64,000 bases of DNA from Ideonella dechloratans (GCF_021049305.1 NZ_CP088081.1:868001-932000); one strand, 5' to 3'. Shown: positions 11,943 to 23,450, numbered from the stretch's first letter. Notes: a model not told the origin generated them from the sequence alone. Numbers and translations: made by a program.

Positions 11943-12331
11943 AGCCCCTGCGGGCCGGGCCGCAGGGCCCGGTCGCTGCCGGCCTGCCAGTGGGCCGGCA
12001 ACCTCTTTACCGCAGCGCGCGCATCCAGGCCGCGCAGCGGCACCGCCACATCGGCCGGGATGGCTTGGTGGGCCAGCAGCGCCTCGTAGCGCAGGGCACT
12101 CACCCGCAGGAAGGACGCGAAATTTCCGGCCTCCCCGCGGGCCGCGATCAGCTCGTCGTAGAGCTTCTCGATCAGCTGCACCACGGTCAGCCCGTCTCGC
12201 CGGGCGATCTCGTCCAGCACGTCCCAGAACAGGTGTTCCAGCCGGATGCTGGTGACCACTCCGTGCAGGCGCACGGAGCGGGTCCGGCTCTCATAGCTGA
12301 GGGGATCGGCGCCGATGAAGATCTCGCACAT
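11882..12331 (-). CDS. Ribbon-helix-helix domain protein
   Basis: A protein of 149 residues beginning [10 protein letters not shown], the hallmark start of a small ribbon-helix-helix family (RHH_4 type) found in proteobacteria. The core [17 protein letters not shown] is the DNA-binding strand and helix. The frame is open a further 12 codons upstream to a GTG, but the conserved start favours ATG 12331. The C-terminal 40 residues look unrelated to the family and are encoded across the end of hisA in antisense, so the native stop may have been lost. Targets are unknown. Confidence 0.75.
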   Translation of the reverse strand: MCEIFIGADPLSYESRTRSVRLHGVVTSIRLEHLFWDVLDEIARRDGLTVVQLIEKLYDELIAARGEAGNFASFLRVSALRYEALLAHQAIPADVAVPLRGLDARAAVKRLPAHWQAGSDRALRPGPQGLQTPSSSARSCAAEKSSAPV

Positions 12332-12399
12332 GGCCAGCCTCGCAAAGCATGGGGACGGAGCCGCCACTCTAGGGCAGCGTGCGCGTCCCCGCCATCGGG

Positions 12400-12978
12400 T
12401 CAGGTCTCGATGCGGGTGCCCAGCACCGCCAGGAACTGGCCGATCCAGGCCGGGTGGGCGGGCCAGGCGGGGGCGGTCACCAGCTTGCCGTCGGTGATGG
12501 CGGCGTCCACCGGGATGCCGCAGTACTCGGCGCCGGCCAGTTCCACCTCGACCTGGCAGGCCGGATAGGCCGACACGCGGCGGCCCTTGAGCAGACCGGT
12601 GGCGGCCAGCAGCTGCGCGCCATGGCAGACCGCGGCCACCGGCTTGTCGGCGGCCAGGAAGTGGCGGGTGATCTCGACCACCCGGGCGTTCATGCGCAGG
12701 TATTCCGGCGCCCGGCCGCCCGGGATCACCAGCGCGTCATAGGCCTCGGGCTTCACCTCGGCGAAGCTGGCGTTGAGCGTGAAATGGTGGCCCGGCTTCT
12801 CGCTGTAGGTCTGCGCGCCTTCGAAATCGTGCACCGCGGTGTGCACCCAGTCGCCGGCCTTCTTGTCCGGGGCCACCGCATGCACGGTGTGGCCCACGGC
12901 CTGCAAGGCCTGGAAGGGCACCATGGTCTCGTAGTCCTCGGCGTAGTCGCCGCACAGCATGAGGATCTTCTTGGGCAT
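12400..12978 (-). CDS. DJ-1/PfpI family protein
   Basis: A 192-residue protein of the DJ-1/PfpI superfamily. The nucleophilic cysteine is in V-A-A-V-C-H-G-A-Q, the conserved acidic residue is in the early D-Y-A-E-D-Y-E segment, and [10 protein letters not shown] marks the PfpI subgroup. Family members act as glyoxalases, deglycases or chaperone-like proteins; the exact reaction here is unknown. It lies with the RHH gene on the minus strand, in the gap that separates hisA from hisF. Confidence 0.85.
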   Translation of the reverse strand: MPKKILMLCGDYAEDYETMVPFQALQAVGHTVHAVAPDKKAGDWVHTAVHDFEGAQTYSEKPGHHFTLNASFAEVKPEAYDALVIPGGRAPEYLRMNARVVEITRHFLAADKPVAAVCHGAQLLAATGLLKGRRVSAYPACQVEVELAGAEYCGIPVDAAITDGKLVTAPAWPAHPAWIGQFLAVLGTRIET

Positions 12979-13084
12979 GTCTGTCTCCTGTTGGGCCGGA
13001 CGCCATGTGCGTCCGTGGGGAGCATTCTTGGCATCACCAGACCCAGGGGGTAACAGCCGGCTGTGCAGACGCGAGGGAAGTGGT

Positions 13085-13550
13085 TCAGCGCCCGAAGAGA
13101 TCCTTCAGCGACAGGCGCCGTGTCGCCGATGCCGTGGGCCTTGTCCACGGTGCCGCCCACCTGGTGGACCTGGTCCTGCACCGTGGTGGGGTCGGCCCCG
13201 GTCCGGGGGGCCGTGGTCGGTCGGGCGCGGCCTGCCTCTTTGCTGTTGTCGACCAGCGGCTGGCCGGCGCCACGCCCCAGGGCGGTCAGGCGGCCCGGGG
13301 GGATGCCGTGACGGCTGACCAGCGCGCCGTTCACCGCCTGCGCTCGCGCGGCGGACAGGGCCAGGTTGCCGTCCTCGCGCCCGATGTCGTCGGTGTGGCC
13401 GATCACGCCGATGCGCGGGCCGGGCTTGTCCTGCAGCACCTGGGCCAGCTCGGCCAGGGTGGCGCCCGCGCCGGGCTTGAGCTGGCTCTTGCTGCTGGCC
13501 GCGAGGTGCTGATCGTCCAGTCCCCAAGGGCTGAGACGGAGGTCCCGGGC
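13085..13550 (-). pseudogene. Remnant of an OmpA-like domain gene
   Basis: One minus-strand frame carries a good OmpA C-terminal (peptidoglycan-binding) domain: a K-S-Q-L-K-P-G helix start, G-H-T-D-D-I-G, then N-L-A-L-S-A-A-R-A and G-I-P-P-G-R-L. No signal peptide or start fits, because a stop at 13551-13553 closes the frame just before hisF begins. At the other end the expected N-R-R-V ending is missing, and the reading frame appears to shift: a natural-looking end (L-K-D-L-F-G-R then TGA) lies in a different frame at 13085. The gene therefore looks truncated at 5' and frameshifted at 3'. A small intact protein of unknown type cannot be excluded. Confidence 0.5.
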
Positions 13551-13597
13551 TCATCGGCCCGCGCACGGCGTGGGGCGGCACCTGCGACAATCGCCCC

Positions 13598-15753
<2,156 letters not shown>

Positions 15754-15760
15754 GGGTTGT

Positions 15761-16303
15761 TCAGCGGCCGCTGCGGGCCGCTGCGCTGGCCGGCAGCGGC
15801 TGGCGGGCGCTGTCGGCCTGGGCGGTCGGGCTGCTGGCCGGCAGGCTCGCATAGGCAGCCAGGGCCTTGCAGCGGGTGGCGGTCCGTCGGGTTCGGCGGG
15901 CTTCGGCTTCGCTGACCATGCCGGCATGGCGCACCGACGACCCGGTGCAGTCCGGGGTGCGACCCGCACTGGCCGCCGAAGCGGCTGCAGCCGACGTCGA
16001 GCGGGTCCCGCCCTGGTGTGCCGTTCGCTCCTCCCGCCGCGTCTTGGCCAGGGCCTTCTCGCGGGCCAGCCGGTCTTCCGTCATGCCCTCGGCCCATTGG
16101 CGGGTGGCTGCCGCCCGTTCCTGGGCGGCCTGCACCTCGGCCGGGCTGGGGCCGGCGGGTACCTCGACCGCCTTGCCGCCTTCGCAGGGCGTCTGCTGAT
16201 AGGTCTGGCCACAGCGGTAGACCGTGGCCTGGGCATCTGCGCTGAATAGCAATGTCAGCATGCCCAGCAGGAAGATGTCGCGTGTACGAAGGGCAGTGTT
16301 CAA
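15761..16303 (-). CDS. Secreted DUF4124-like protein
   Basis: A 180-residue protein with a signal peptide ending near D-A-Q-A and a mature start V-Y-R-C-G-Q-x-Y-Q-Q-T-P-C. This Y-R-C ... P-C pattern is the DUF4124 signature found in many periplasmic proteins of Betaproteobacteria. The middle is a charged, probably coiled-coil helix, and the tail is Ala/Ser-rich. The start appears to be TTG at 16303, overlapping the pth stop. An ATG 14 codons later would cut off the basic part of the signal. Function unknown. Confidence 0.7.
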   Translation of the reverse strand: MNTALRTRDIFLLGMLTLLFSADAQATVYRCGQTYQQTPCEGGKAVEVPAGPSPAEVQAAQERAAATRQWAEGMTEDRLAREKALAKTRREERTAHQGGTRSTSAAAASAASAGRTPDCTGSSVRHAGMVSEAEARRTRRTATRCKALAAYASLPASSPTAQADSARQPLPASAAARSGR

Positions 16304-16950
16304 GGTGTCTCGGGCGGTGAAGGGACGGTGGCCGTCCCTTCGATGCCCGGCCCGGCGGGGCGGGCCGGCTTGGGGCGCGGCGGCTTGGCGTGGATCTTCA
16401 TCATCGCCTTGTCCATCGCACCGTCAAGCATCAGCTCCAGGCAGCGCAGCGATTCGTCCACCGTGTGATCGATGGACAGGCGCTCCACCGCCGGCGGCTT
16501 GCGCAGCACATAGGCCGCCACCTCGGCCTTCACGCCCGGGTGACCGATGCCCAGTCGCAGGCGCCAGAAATTGGGCGAGCCCAACTGGGCCTGGATGTCC
16601 TTGAGCCCGTTGTGACCGCCATTGCCGCCACCCTGCTTGAGCTTCATCTGGCCCGGCGGCAGATCGAGCTCGTCGTGCACGACCAGGATCTCCTCCGGCG
16701 CGATCTTGAAGAAGCGCGCCAGCGGGGCCACCGACTTGCCCGAGAGGTTCATGTAGGTCATGGGCTGCAGCAGCCAGACCGGGCCGGCCGGCCGGTTCAC
16801 CCGGGCCACCAGGCCGTGGTAGGCACGGTCGGCCTGCAGGCTGCCGCCCAGTTGGCGCACCGCCCGGTCCACCCACCAGAAACCGGCGTTGTGGCGGGTG
16901 TCCTCGTATTCCGGCCCGGGATTGCCCAGGCCCACGATCAGTCGAATCAT
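16300..16950 (-). CDS. pth: Peptidyl-tRNA hydrolase Pth
   Basis: A 216-residue hydrolase that releases tRNA from dropped peptidyl-tRNA. Diagnostic residues are V-G-L-G-N-P-G-x-E-Y, the catalytic His in T-R-H-N-A-G-F, and Y-M-N-L-S-G-K-S and [10 protein letters not shown] short Pro-rich tail extends beyond the usual end. The start overlaps the stop of the LysR gene and the stop overlaps the next start. In many proteobacteria pth sits beside rplY and prs; here an LysR gene lies between them. Confidence 0.95.
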   Translation of the reverse strand: MIRLIVGLGNPGPEYEDTRHNAGFWWVDRAVRQLGGSLQADRAYHGLVARVNRPAGPVWLLQPMTYMNLSGKSVAPLARFFKIAPEEILVVHDELDLPPGQMKLKQGGGNGGHNGLKDIQAQLGSPNFWRLRLGIGHPGVKAEVAAYVLRKPPAVERLSIDHTVDESLRCLELMLDGAMDKAMMKIHAKPPRPKPARPAGPGIEGTATVPSPPETP

Positions 16951-17909
16951 GGGGCGGGATTATCCCCGCCGCCGGCCATGGGCACCGGGTGCAGGGCCTG
17001 GCGGGCGCCGGCCAGCAGGGCCGCGCCGATCTGGTCCATCAGGCCGTGGCGCGAGACTTCGCCATCCTCGCCGCTGAGCTTCCATTGGTGCCAGTACAGG
17101 GTCACGTCCAGGTGGACCTCCGGCAGCACCGGCAGCAGGGCACCGCTGGCCAGCAGAGGTCGGGCCAGCAACTCCGGCAGGACCGATACGCCCCAGCCCA
17201 TGGCCGCGGCGCGGGCCACGGCCTCGCTGCTGGGCACGAAGCGCTCCCTGAGCTGGGGATCCCGCACCCCGAAAGCCTTGGCGACCCACTCGGTCTGCAT
17301 GTCGTCCTTGCGGTTGAAGGTGACGAAGGGCAGCTGGGCGAAGTTGCGCCGGTTCAAGCCCTGGGGCAGGTGCCGGGCCACGAAGGCCGGGCTGGCGGCC
17401 GCCACATAGCGCATGGCCCCCAGGGCCTGGCAGGCGCAGCCGCGCAGGGCCTGGGCGACGGTGCTGACGCAGCCCAGCACCTCGCCCTGGCGCAGCCAGT
17501 CGTGGGTGAAGTCCTGGTCGTCGACGATCAATTCGACGCCGAAGCCTTCCTGCAGGCCGCGTTGCACCAGCGGGTCCAGGGCCGGCAGCACCCAGGTGGC
17601 CAGGCTGTTCGGGTTGACGGCGATCGGCAGGCGCTCGTCACGGTTCAGGGTGGCACCCAGTTCGCGCGCGGCGTCGGCGCGCAGCACCTGCATCTGCCGC
17701 GCATAGCGCAGCAGCACCTTGCCGGGTTCGGTGAGGCGCAGCGGCCGCTCGCGTACCACCAGCACATGGCCGACATTGCTTTCCAGCGAGCGCAGGCGCT
17801 GCGAGACCGCCGACTGGGTGATGTGCAGCAGCTGTGCGGCACCGTCGAAGCTGCCGGCCTCGGCCAGGGCGGCCAGGCATTCCAGGCCGGCGGGGTCCAG
17901 GGCATTCAT
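16947..17909 (-). CDS. LysR family regulator, ArgP/IciA type
   Basis: A 320-residue LysR regulator. The N-terminal winged helix includes A-G-S-F-D-G-A-A and [14 protein letters not shown]. The rest is a LysR effector domain. The pattern closely follows the ArgP (IciA) group, which senses lysine or arginine and usually drives an amino acid exporter of the LysE/ArgO type. No such exporter is adjacent: the gene is inserted between pth and rplY, all on the minus strand, and overlaps pth by 4 bases. The symbol argP would be plausible but is not certain. Confidence 0.82.
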   Translation of the reverse strand: MNALDPAGLECLAALAEAGSFDGAAQLLHITQSAVSQRLRSLESNVGHVLVVRERPLRLTEPGKVLLRYARQMQVLRADAARELGATLNRDERLPIAVNPNSLATWVLPALDPLVQRGLQEGFGVELIVDDQDFTHDWLRQGEVLGCVSTVAQALRGCACQALGAMRYVAAASPAFVARHLPQGLNRRNFAQLPFVTFNRKDDMQTEWVAKAFGVRDPQLRERFVPSSEAVARAAAMGWGVSVLPELLARPLLASGALLPVLPEVHLDVTLYWHQWKLSGEDGEVSRHGLMDQIGAALLAGARQALHPVPMAGGGDNPAP

Positions 17910-17979
17910 GGGGCTGATGTGTTCATCGAGACATCAGCCAGCCTAATGCTGTTCGGCGCTGCGAGGGTGCGCCGGGCAT

Positions 17980-18004
17980 AAAAAACCCCGCCGCAGCGGG
18001 GTTT
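17980..18004 (-). terminator. Intrinsic terminator of rplY
   Basis: A 6-bp G/C stem (CCCCGC / GCGGGG) with a CGCA loop is followed, in the minus direction, by a run of six T residues. It lies 38 bases past the rplY stop and ends that transcript before the LysR gene. Confidence 0.85.
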
Positions 18005-18041
18005 CGGGGCGACCGGCCCGTCGGCCGGTAACCGGGGCAGA

Positions 18042-18665
18042 TTACTTCTTGCCCTTCTTGCCCTTCTTGTCGTCGGCGGCCGGCGCAGCAGCCACGACGA
18101 TTTCTTCTTCCTTCGGCTCGGTCACGGTCACGACGACCGGGTCCTTGCTGCCGTGCTTGACCAGCTTGGAACCGGCCGGCAGCACCAGCTCGGACGCGTG
18201 CAGGCTCTTGCCCTTGACCATGCCGGACAGGTCCACGGCGATGAACTCGGGCAGCTGAACGGCCAGGCACTCGATCTCGACTTCGGTGGTGACGTGGTCG
18301 ACCAGGCACTTGTCGGTCTTCACGGCTTCCGATTCTTCTTCGCCGGAGAAGTGCAGCGGCACCTTCTTGCGCAGCTTGGTGGTGTCATCCACGCGCTGGA
18401 AGTCGATGTGCAGGATCTGCTGCTTCCAGGGGTGCACTTGGTAGTCGCGCAGCAGGACCTTCTCGGTCTTGCCGTTGAGCTGCATCGACAGCACGGACGA
18501 GTGGAAGGCTTCCTTCTTCAGCGCGAAGAAGAGGGCGTTGTGGTCCAGCTCGATCATCGCGGGCTCACCGGCCCCGAAGACGATGCCGGGCACCTTGCCG
18601 GTGTTACGCAGGCGGCGGCTCGCTCCGGTCCCCTGCAGCTTGCGCTCGAAAGCGACGAATTCCAT
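18042..18665 (-). CDS. rplY: 50S ribosomal protein L25/general stress protein Ctc
   Basis: A 207-residue member of the long (CTC/TL5) form of L25, which binds 5S rRNA. The first 95 residues form the L25 domain with a [18 protein letters not shown] start. The second beta-rich domain follows, and the tail is Ala-rich and ends in a K-K-G-K-K-G-K-K cluster. ATG 18665 has a GGAG ribosome site. A hairpin with a T-run separates it from prs upstream, so it may depend on read-through or on a promoter in the 90-base gap. Confidence 0.95.
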   Translation of the reverse strand: MEFVAFERKLQGTGASRRLRNTGKVPGIVFGAGEPAMIELDHNALFFALKKEAFHSSVLSMQLNGKTEKVLLRDYQVHPWKQQILHIDFQRVDDTTKLRKKVPLHFSGEEESEAVKTDKCLVDHVTTEVEIECLAVQLPEFIAVDLSGMVKGKSLHASELVLPAGSKLVKHGSKDPVVVTVTEPKEEEIVVAAAPAADDKKGKKGKK

Positions 18666-18713
18666 GACATTACTCCAATGAGTCGGGGCGCTCCGCGACC
18701 AGAGTCGCCCCAT

Positions 18714-18748
18714 TTGAAAAGGCCGCCTCGGCAGATGCCTGGGCGGCC
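18714..18748 (-). terminator. Hairpin with T-run between prs and rplY
   Basis: Inverted arms GGCCGCC and GGCGGCC enclose a nested GGC/GCC stem and are followed on the minus strand by TTTT. It begins 12 bases past the prs stop and ends about 50 bases before rplY. It resembles an intrinsic terminator and may lower rplY expression relative to prs. Confidence 0.7.
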
Positions 18749-18759
18749 AGCGAAACGGA

Positions 18760-19722
18760 TCAGAAGTTGTTGTTCTGTTCCGAGAAGAGGGAAGTGACCG
18801 ACTCGCCGTCCGAGATGCGGCGGATGGTCTCGGCGAACAGGAAGGCCACCGACAGCTGGCGGATCTTGGGGCAGGCCTTGCCGGCGTCGTTCAGCGGGAT
18901 GGTGTTGGTGATCACGACCTCGTCCAGGTGCGAGGCCTTGATGCGCTCGATGGCCGGGCCCGAGAACACCGCGTGGGTGCAGTAGGCGTAGACGTGCTTG
19001 GCGCCGCGCTCCTTGAGCACCTCGGCCGCCTTCACCAGCGTGCCGGCGGTGTCGATCATGTCGTCCATGATCACGCAGTTGCGGCCCTCGATCTCGCCGA
19101 TGACGTGCATCACCTCGGAGACGTTGGCCTTGGGGCGGCGCTTGTCGATGATGGCCAGATCGCAGCCCAGCTGCTTGGCCAGCGCACGGGCGCGTACCAC
19201 GCCGCCGACGTCCGGCGACACCACGACCAGGTCCTTGTAGGCCTTGGCCTTCAGGTCGGTCAGCAGCACCGGGCTGGCGTAGATGTTGTCGACGGGGATG
19301 TCGAAGAAGCCCTGGATCTGGTCGGCGTGCAGGTCCATGGTCAGCACGCGGCCCACGCCCACGGTTTCCAGCAGGTTGGCCACGACCTTGGCCGAGATGG
19401 GCACGCGGGTGGAACGCGGACGGCGGTCCTGGCGGGCGTAGCCGAAGTAGGGGATCACGGCCGTGATGCGGCGGGCGCTGGCGCGCTTGAGGGCATCGAC
19501 CATGATCAGCAGTTCCATCAGGTTCTCGTTCGTGGGCGCGCAGGTGGATTGCACGACGAACACGTCACGGGCGCGGACGTTCTGCTGGATCTCGACGGTC
19601 ACCTCGCCGTCGGAGAAGCGTCCGACCGACGCCTTGCCCAGCTCGGTGCCCAGGTGGGTGGCGATTTCTTGGGCGAGGGCGGGGTTGGCGTTGCCAGTGA
19701 AGAGAACGGTGTTGAACAGCAC
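18760..19722 (-). CDS. prs: Ribose-phosphate pyrophosphokinase Prs
   Basis: A 320-residue enzyme that makes PRPP from ribose 5-phosphate and ATP for nucleotide, histidine and tryptophan synthesis. The F-T-G-N-A-N-P start, the Y-A-R-Q-D-R flexible loop, [11 protein letters not shown] and the PRPP loop [12 protein letters not shown] are present. The start is GTG 19722, preceded at 9 bases by GGAG; upstream codons do not fit the family. It lies between rplY and a tRNA-Gln gene, the standard Burkholderiales arrangement. Confidence 0.96.
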   Translation of the reverse strand: MLFNTVLFTGNANPALAQEIATHLGTELGKASVGRFSDGEVTVEIQQNVRARDVFVVQSTCAPTNENLMELLIMVDALKRASARRITAVIPYFGYARQDRRPRSTRVPISAKVVANLLETVGVGRVLTMDLHADQIQGFFDIPVDNIYASPVLLTDLKAKAYKDLVVVSPDVGGVVRARALAKQLGCDLAIIDKRRPKANVSEVMHVIGEIEGRNCVIMDDMIDTAGTLVKAAEVLKERGAKHVYAYCTHAVFSGPAIERIKASHLDEVVITNTIPLNDAGKACPKIRQLSVAFLFAETIRRISDGESVTSLFSEQNNNF

Positions 19723-19807
19723 GGTGGGAGCTCCAGGGGGTGGGCAGGCTGTACGTGACGAAGACGAGCGTCTTGCGGTGCGCGGCCGCAGCACGCGCCA
19801 CAGCCCA

Positions 19808-19837
19808 CAAAGAACGACTGCGCCCTGAAGGCGCAGT
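19808..19837 (-). terminator. Probable terminator after tRNA-Gln
   Basis: A perfect 8-bp stem (ACTGCGCC / GGCGCAGT) with a 5-base loop lies about 50 bases downstream of the tRNA on the minus strand, followed by the T-rich string CGTTCTTTG. The T-run is short, so efficiency is uncertain. Confidence 0.5.
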
Positions 19838-19885
19838 CTGATTCTGATGGGTCACGCCACCGGGCGCGACAACAACAATGAAATT

Positions 19886-19962
19886 TGGCAGGGGAGGAAG
19901 GACTCGAACCCTCGCATGTCGGAATCAAAATCCGATGCCTTGACCAACTTGGCGACTCCCCT
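19886..19962 (-). tRNA. tRNA-Gln(TTG)
   Basis: The minus strand folds as a 77-base tRNA including encoded CCA. The acceptor stem pairs AGGGGAG with CTCCCCT. The anticodon stem TCGGA/TCCGA closes a TTTTGAT loop with anticodon TTG, which reads CAA/CAG glutamine codons. The T-arm carries GGTTCGAGTCC. It sits between prs and ispE, as in many Burkholderiales. Confidence 0.95.
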
Positions 19963-20001
19963 ACACAGGACATGGCCCGAAAGCCACACCCGAAAACCTT
20001 T

Positions 20002-20931
20002 TCAGTTTACCCAATCTTCCAGTGGATGATTGGCCAAACCCCGACACATTCGCCCCACCCAACCTTCAGGCCAGGAGCCTTCCAGCAAGGTCGCCACAGG
20101 TGAAGTTCCTGCGTCGGTTTCACTCGCGTCATCACCACCGGCATCGGCAAACACAGCACTGCCAGAACCGGTCATGCGGCTGTTGCCGAACCGTTCTGCC
20201 AAGAGCCTTGCTGCCTGCTTCACGTCGGGGCACAAAGCCTCGGCGGCCGCTTGCAGGTCGTTGCGGCCCCAGAACGTTTCTTCCGACTTTTCAGTCGTCT
20301 GTCGCGTTTCGCGTTGCCGCTGCAACTCAGCGAGTAAGCCCGCAACTTTGACAGGCTTTGTATCTCTCGTCAAGAGCTCGCTTGAAAATATTTTCGGGGT
20401 CGGCAGTGCCGCCGCCGGTTTCAGCACCGCCCAGCGGCCCGCGGGCAGGTCGATCGGGGTCAGGATCTCGCCGATGCCTTCGACGAAGGCGGTGTGTCCG
20501 CCCAGGAAGAAGGGCACGTCCGCGCCCAGGGTGGCGCCCAGGCTCAGCAGCCGCTCGCGCGACCAGCGCAGGTCCCACAGCCGGTTCAGGCCCAGCAGCA
20601 CCGTGGCGGCGTCGGAGCTGCCGCCGCCCAGCCCGGCACCCCAGGGCACCTGCTTGTCGATCGAGATGTCCACCCCCAGCGGGCAGCCGCTGGCCTGTTG
20701 CAGGGCGCGGGCCGCGCGCAGGCAGAGGTCTTCGGCCGGCAGGGCCGGGCCCAGGTCATGGCGCTGGATGCGGCCATCGTCGCGCCGCTCCAGGTGCAGG
20801 GTGTCCTGCCAGTTGATCAGCGTGAAGATCGACTGCAGCAGGTGGTAGCCATCGGCCCGCCGGCCGATGACGTGCAGGAAGAGGTTCAGTTTGGCGGGGG
20901 CGGGCAGGTCGTACAGCGCGTGCAGGCTCAT
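20002..20931 (-). CDS. ispE: 4-diphosphocytidyl-2-C-methyl-D-erythritol kinase IspE
   Basis: A 309-residue GHMP kinase of the MEP isoprenoid pathway. It starts with P-A-P-A-K-L-N-L-F-L-H-V and contains the ATP motif P-W-G-A-G-L-G-G-G-S-S-D-A-A and a late M-T-G-S-G-S-A-V-F motif. The length is normal. The 3' half is odd in base use: by hand count the 60 bases from 20341 are 45% GC (27/60) and those from 20281 are 57%, against the very GC-rich 5' half and neighbours. The frame stays intact, so this looks like a mosaic allele, not decay. Confidence 0.95.
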   Translation of the reverse strand: MSLHALYDLPAPAKLNLFLHVIGRRADGYHLLQSIFTLINWQDTLHLERRDDGRIQRHDLGPALPAEDLCLRAARALQQASGCPLGVDISIDKQVPWGAGLGGGSSDAATVLLGLNRLWDLRWSRERLLSLGATLGADVPFFLGGHTAFVEGIGEILTPIDLPAGRWAVLKPAAALPTPKIFSSELLTRDTKPVKVAGLLAELQRQRETRQTTEKSEETFWGRNDLQAAAEALCPDVKQAARLLAERFGNSRMTGSGSAVFADAGGDDASETDAGTSPVATLLEGSWPEGWVGRMCRGLANHPLEDWVN

Positions 20932-20982
20932 GTCTTGGGCGCGGGAAGCAGGTGGCGGGCTCGGGTGCGCGGGGCCCGGGGG

Positions 20983-21510
20983 TCAGCGGTCCAGGCGGGC
21001 GCGCAGTGTGACCGCCGGCGGGCTGTCGCGGCGGGCCACCAGGGCGCCCTCGGTCTTCAGGGCATGGATGTCGACGGACCAGCCGAGTTGGTGGAAGCCT
21101 TGTGCCTCGGCCTCGTGGGGGGCGCCGTTCCAGGGGCGGCCCTGCAGCCAGGCCAGCAGGGCGCCCAGCGGGATGGCCTGGCCCAGTGCGTCCTCGGCCA
21201 GGGCTTCCAGGCTCGGGTAGTCGCGCGGGCCGTCCCCGGTCTCCAGCCGCACATGGTCGGCCTCCCAGGTGGCGTCGGCCACCACGGTGCCCAGCGGCGA
21301 GAGCAGGCGCAGATGGCCCTGGTGCGCATCGCCGCCCAGCTCGAAGGCGGCGCTGTGGGACTCGGCGGGCCGATCGCCCTCGGCAGCCACCGTCACCGCC
21401 AGCCGGCCGCTGTAGTCCACCGGCCCGCTCGGTGCGGTGGCGCAGCCCGCGAGCCAGCACAGGCCCGCGCCCAGCAGGGTGCGGCGCAGCCAGGCCGGCG
21501 CGGTCGCCAT
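20983..21510 (-). CDS. lolB: Outer-membrane lipoprotein receptor LolB
   Basis: A 175-residue lipoprotein with signal L-C-W-L-A-G-C, so the mature protein begins at a lipidated Cys. LolB takes lipoproteins from LolA and inserts them into the outer membrane. The Y-S-G-R-L-A-V and L-L-S-P-L-G-T-V motifs and the final strand pattern fit the family. It lies between ispE and the TPR gene (2-base gap), the usual order of this block. Sequence conservation in LolB is weak, so the assignment relies partly on context. Confidence 0.88.
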   Translation of the reverse strand: MATAPAWLRRTLLGAGLCWLAGCATAPSGPVDYSGRLAVTVAAEGDRPAESHSAAFELGGDAHQGHLRLLSPLGTVVADATWEADHVRLETGDGPRDYPSLEALAEDALGQAIPLGALLAWLQGRPWNGAPHEAEAQGFHQLGWSVDIHALKTEGALVARRDSPPAVTLRARLDR

Positions 21511-21512
21511 GG

Positions 21513-23450
21513 TCAGAGCTTCACCTTCAGGCGTTGCAGCGTCTCGCGCAGCGCCGGGTTGTCGCGTTCGCGCCGCTGCGCCTCACGCCAATAGCGCAGA
21601 GCCTCGTCGTGTCGGCCCAGGGCCCACAGCACCTCGCCCAGGTGGGTGGCCACCTCGGCGTGCGGGCGCGCCGCGTAGGACTGCCGGAGCAGTTTGAGCG
21701 CGTCGTCGGCCCGGCCCTGGCGGTAATAGACCCAGCCCAGACTGTCCAGGATGAAGGGATCGTCCGGCGCCAGGGAGACGGCCTGCTGGATCAGCTTCAG
21801 GGCCTCGTCCAGGCGCACGCCGCGCTCGGCCAGCGAGTAGCCCAGCGCGTTGTAGGCCTGGGCGTCGTCGGCCTTGAGCCGCATGACCTCGCGCAGCAGC
21901 GTCTCCATCGTGTCGTACTGCTTGAGCTGCTCGGCCAGCATGGCCTGCTCATAGATCAGGCCGCTGTCTTCCGGGGTCTGCTTCACGGCGCTGCCCAGCA
22001 GGTCGAAGGCGGCCTGCTGCCGCCCGGCGTCGCGCAGCACCTGGGTCTGGGCCAGCAGCCGCGCGCGGGCATCCGGGTTGCCGCGGGCGGCACCGTTCTT
22101 CACCAGGGCCAGGCCGGCATCGACCTGCCCCTGCCGCGCCATCAGCGAGGCCCGGCGCACCAGCAGCGCCAAGTCGGTGCGCTCGGGGGGCACCTTGTCC
22201 AGCCAGCGGGCGGCCTCCTTGAGATCGCCCAGCTGTTCATGCGCGTCGGCCTGGACCACACAGGCATAGTCATAGGTGCGGCGCAGCCTGTCGGCCTGGG
22301 TGTCCTCGTCGGCCGCAGCCCCTTCTTCGGCCGCCGGCGCCGCCTGCAGCGCGAAGTAGCGGTCCAGGGCCTGGATGCCCTCGCGCGGCTCCTGCAGCTC
22401 GGTCAGCAGCGCGCCCAGCGAGAGCCAGGCCTGGGCCATGTCGGGTTGCTGGGCCACGGCCAGACGGAGCTGGGCCACCGCATCCACCAGCCGCTGGCGC
22501 TGCTCCAGGCTTTGCACATAGGCCAGGCGCAGGGGTGCCAAGGCATCCGGGCGGGCGAGGTAGTCCTTCACCACCGTTTCGGCCTCCGGCTTGGGGCCCA
22601 TCAGGTCCAGGGCCAGCAGCACCGGGCCGGCTGCAGCCGGATCGTCCTGGTGTGCCTGCTGCAGGTAGCTCATGGCCAGATCGCTCTGCTGGGCGGCCGC
22701 GGCCAGCCGGCCCAGCGAGGTGCGGGCGGCGGTGCGGGTGGCCGGCAGATCCAGGTAGGAGGCCAGGGCGGTCTGCCCCACGCTCAGTGCCTGGGCCTTG
22801 TCGTGCACTCCGGCCAGGAAGCGGGGCAGGCCGGCGATCACCGGGCTGCGTTCGGCCTCGGGCTGGCGTTCGATCAGCTCCTTGAGCGGGCCGGCCAGTT
22901 CGTCGAGCTTCTCGGTGGCCACCAGCAGCTGCACCTGGGTGCGCAGGGCTTCGATGGACTGGGGCAGGGTCTGGCGCCAGGCCTTGGCCGCCAGCAGCGC
23001 GCGGTCGCCCGAGCGGCCCTGCACCGCGATCTCGATGGCCCGCTGGAACACCGCGCCATCGCGCGAGCGGCGGGCGGCGTCGAGCATGACCTCGAAGCCG
23101 TCGGCCGGGTGACCGGTGGAAATCTCCATCTCGCCGAGCAGCAGCTCGTAGAACATGGGGGCATCCAGCCAGGAGTTGTTGACGGGCGCGGCCTCGGCCG
23201 CGGCGGGCGTCGAGGCGCTGGCGGCCGGCGCGGGGGCCGATCCGGGGGTCGATGGCGCCGCGGCAGCCGGTGCGGCCTGCGGTTGGGCCGGGGCCGACAC
23301 GGCCAGGGCGCCCAGGGCGGCGGACAGCAGCCAGCCCGCCCCCAACCCGGCGCGGCCCAGCCAGCTGCGCGCCAGGGGCACAGGTTCAGCGTGCCCCGCG
23401 GTGGCAGGCGACAGGCGGCGGTTCACCGCGCGGACAAGACGTAGCTTCAT
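21513..23450 (-). CDS. Large secreted tetratricopeptide-repeat protein
   Basis: A 645-residue protein with an N-terminal export signal (hydrophobic G-L-G-A-G-W-L-L-S-A-A-L-G-A-L-A) and an Ala/Pro-rich linker to about residue 90. The rest is helical repeats; the C-terminal 200 residues are clear TPRs with A-Y-N-A-L-G-Y-S-L-A-E-R-G and L-D-S-L-G-W-V-Y-Y-R-Q-G motifs. It is probably periplasmic or outer-membrane attached and acts as a scaffold. I prefer ATG 23450, which has GGAG five bases upstream, over GTG two codons earlier. Its place upstream of lolB is conserved in Burkholderiales, and a part in lipoprotein or envelope assembly is a guess. Confidence 0.85.
   Translation of the reverse strand: MKLRLVRAVNRRLSPATAGHAEPVPLARSWLGRAGLGAGWLLSAALGALAVSAPAQPQAAPAAAAPSTPGSAPAPAASASTPAAAEAAPVNNSWLDAPMFYELLLGEMEISTGHPADGFEVMLDAARRSRDGAVFQRAIEIAVQGRSGDRALLAAKAWRQTLPQSIEALRTQVQLLVATEKLDELAGPLKELIERQPEAERSPVIAGLPRFLAGVHDKAQALSVGQTALASYLDLPATRTAARTSLGRLAAAAQQSDLAMSYLQQAHQDDPAAAGPVLLALDLMGPKPEAETVVKDYLARPDALAPLRLAYVQSLEQRQRLVDAVAQLRLAVAQQPDMAQAWLSLGALLTELQEPREGIQALDRYFALQAAPAAEEGAAADEDTQADRLRRTYDYACVVQADAHEQLGDLKEAARWLDKVPPERTDLALLVRRASLMARQGQVDAGLALVKNGAARGNPDARARLLAQTQVLRDAGRQQAAFDLLGSAVKQTPEDSGLIYEQAMLAEQLKQYDTMETLLREVMRLKADDAQAYNALGYSLAERGVRLDEALKLIQQAVSLAPDDPFILDSLGWVYYRQGRADDALKLLRQSYAARPHAEVATHLGEVLWALGRHDEALRYWREAQRRERDNPALRETLQRLKVKL

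Noticed and set aside
11946..11967. Hairpin CCCTGCGG/CCGCAGGG just after hisA as a terminator
   Set aside because: No T-run follows, and it lies inside the coding part of the RHH gene on the other strand.
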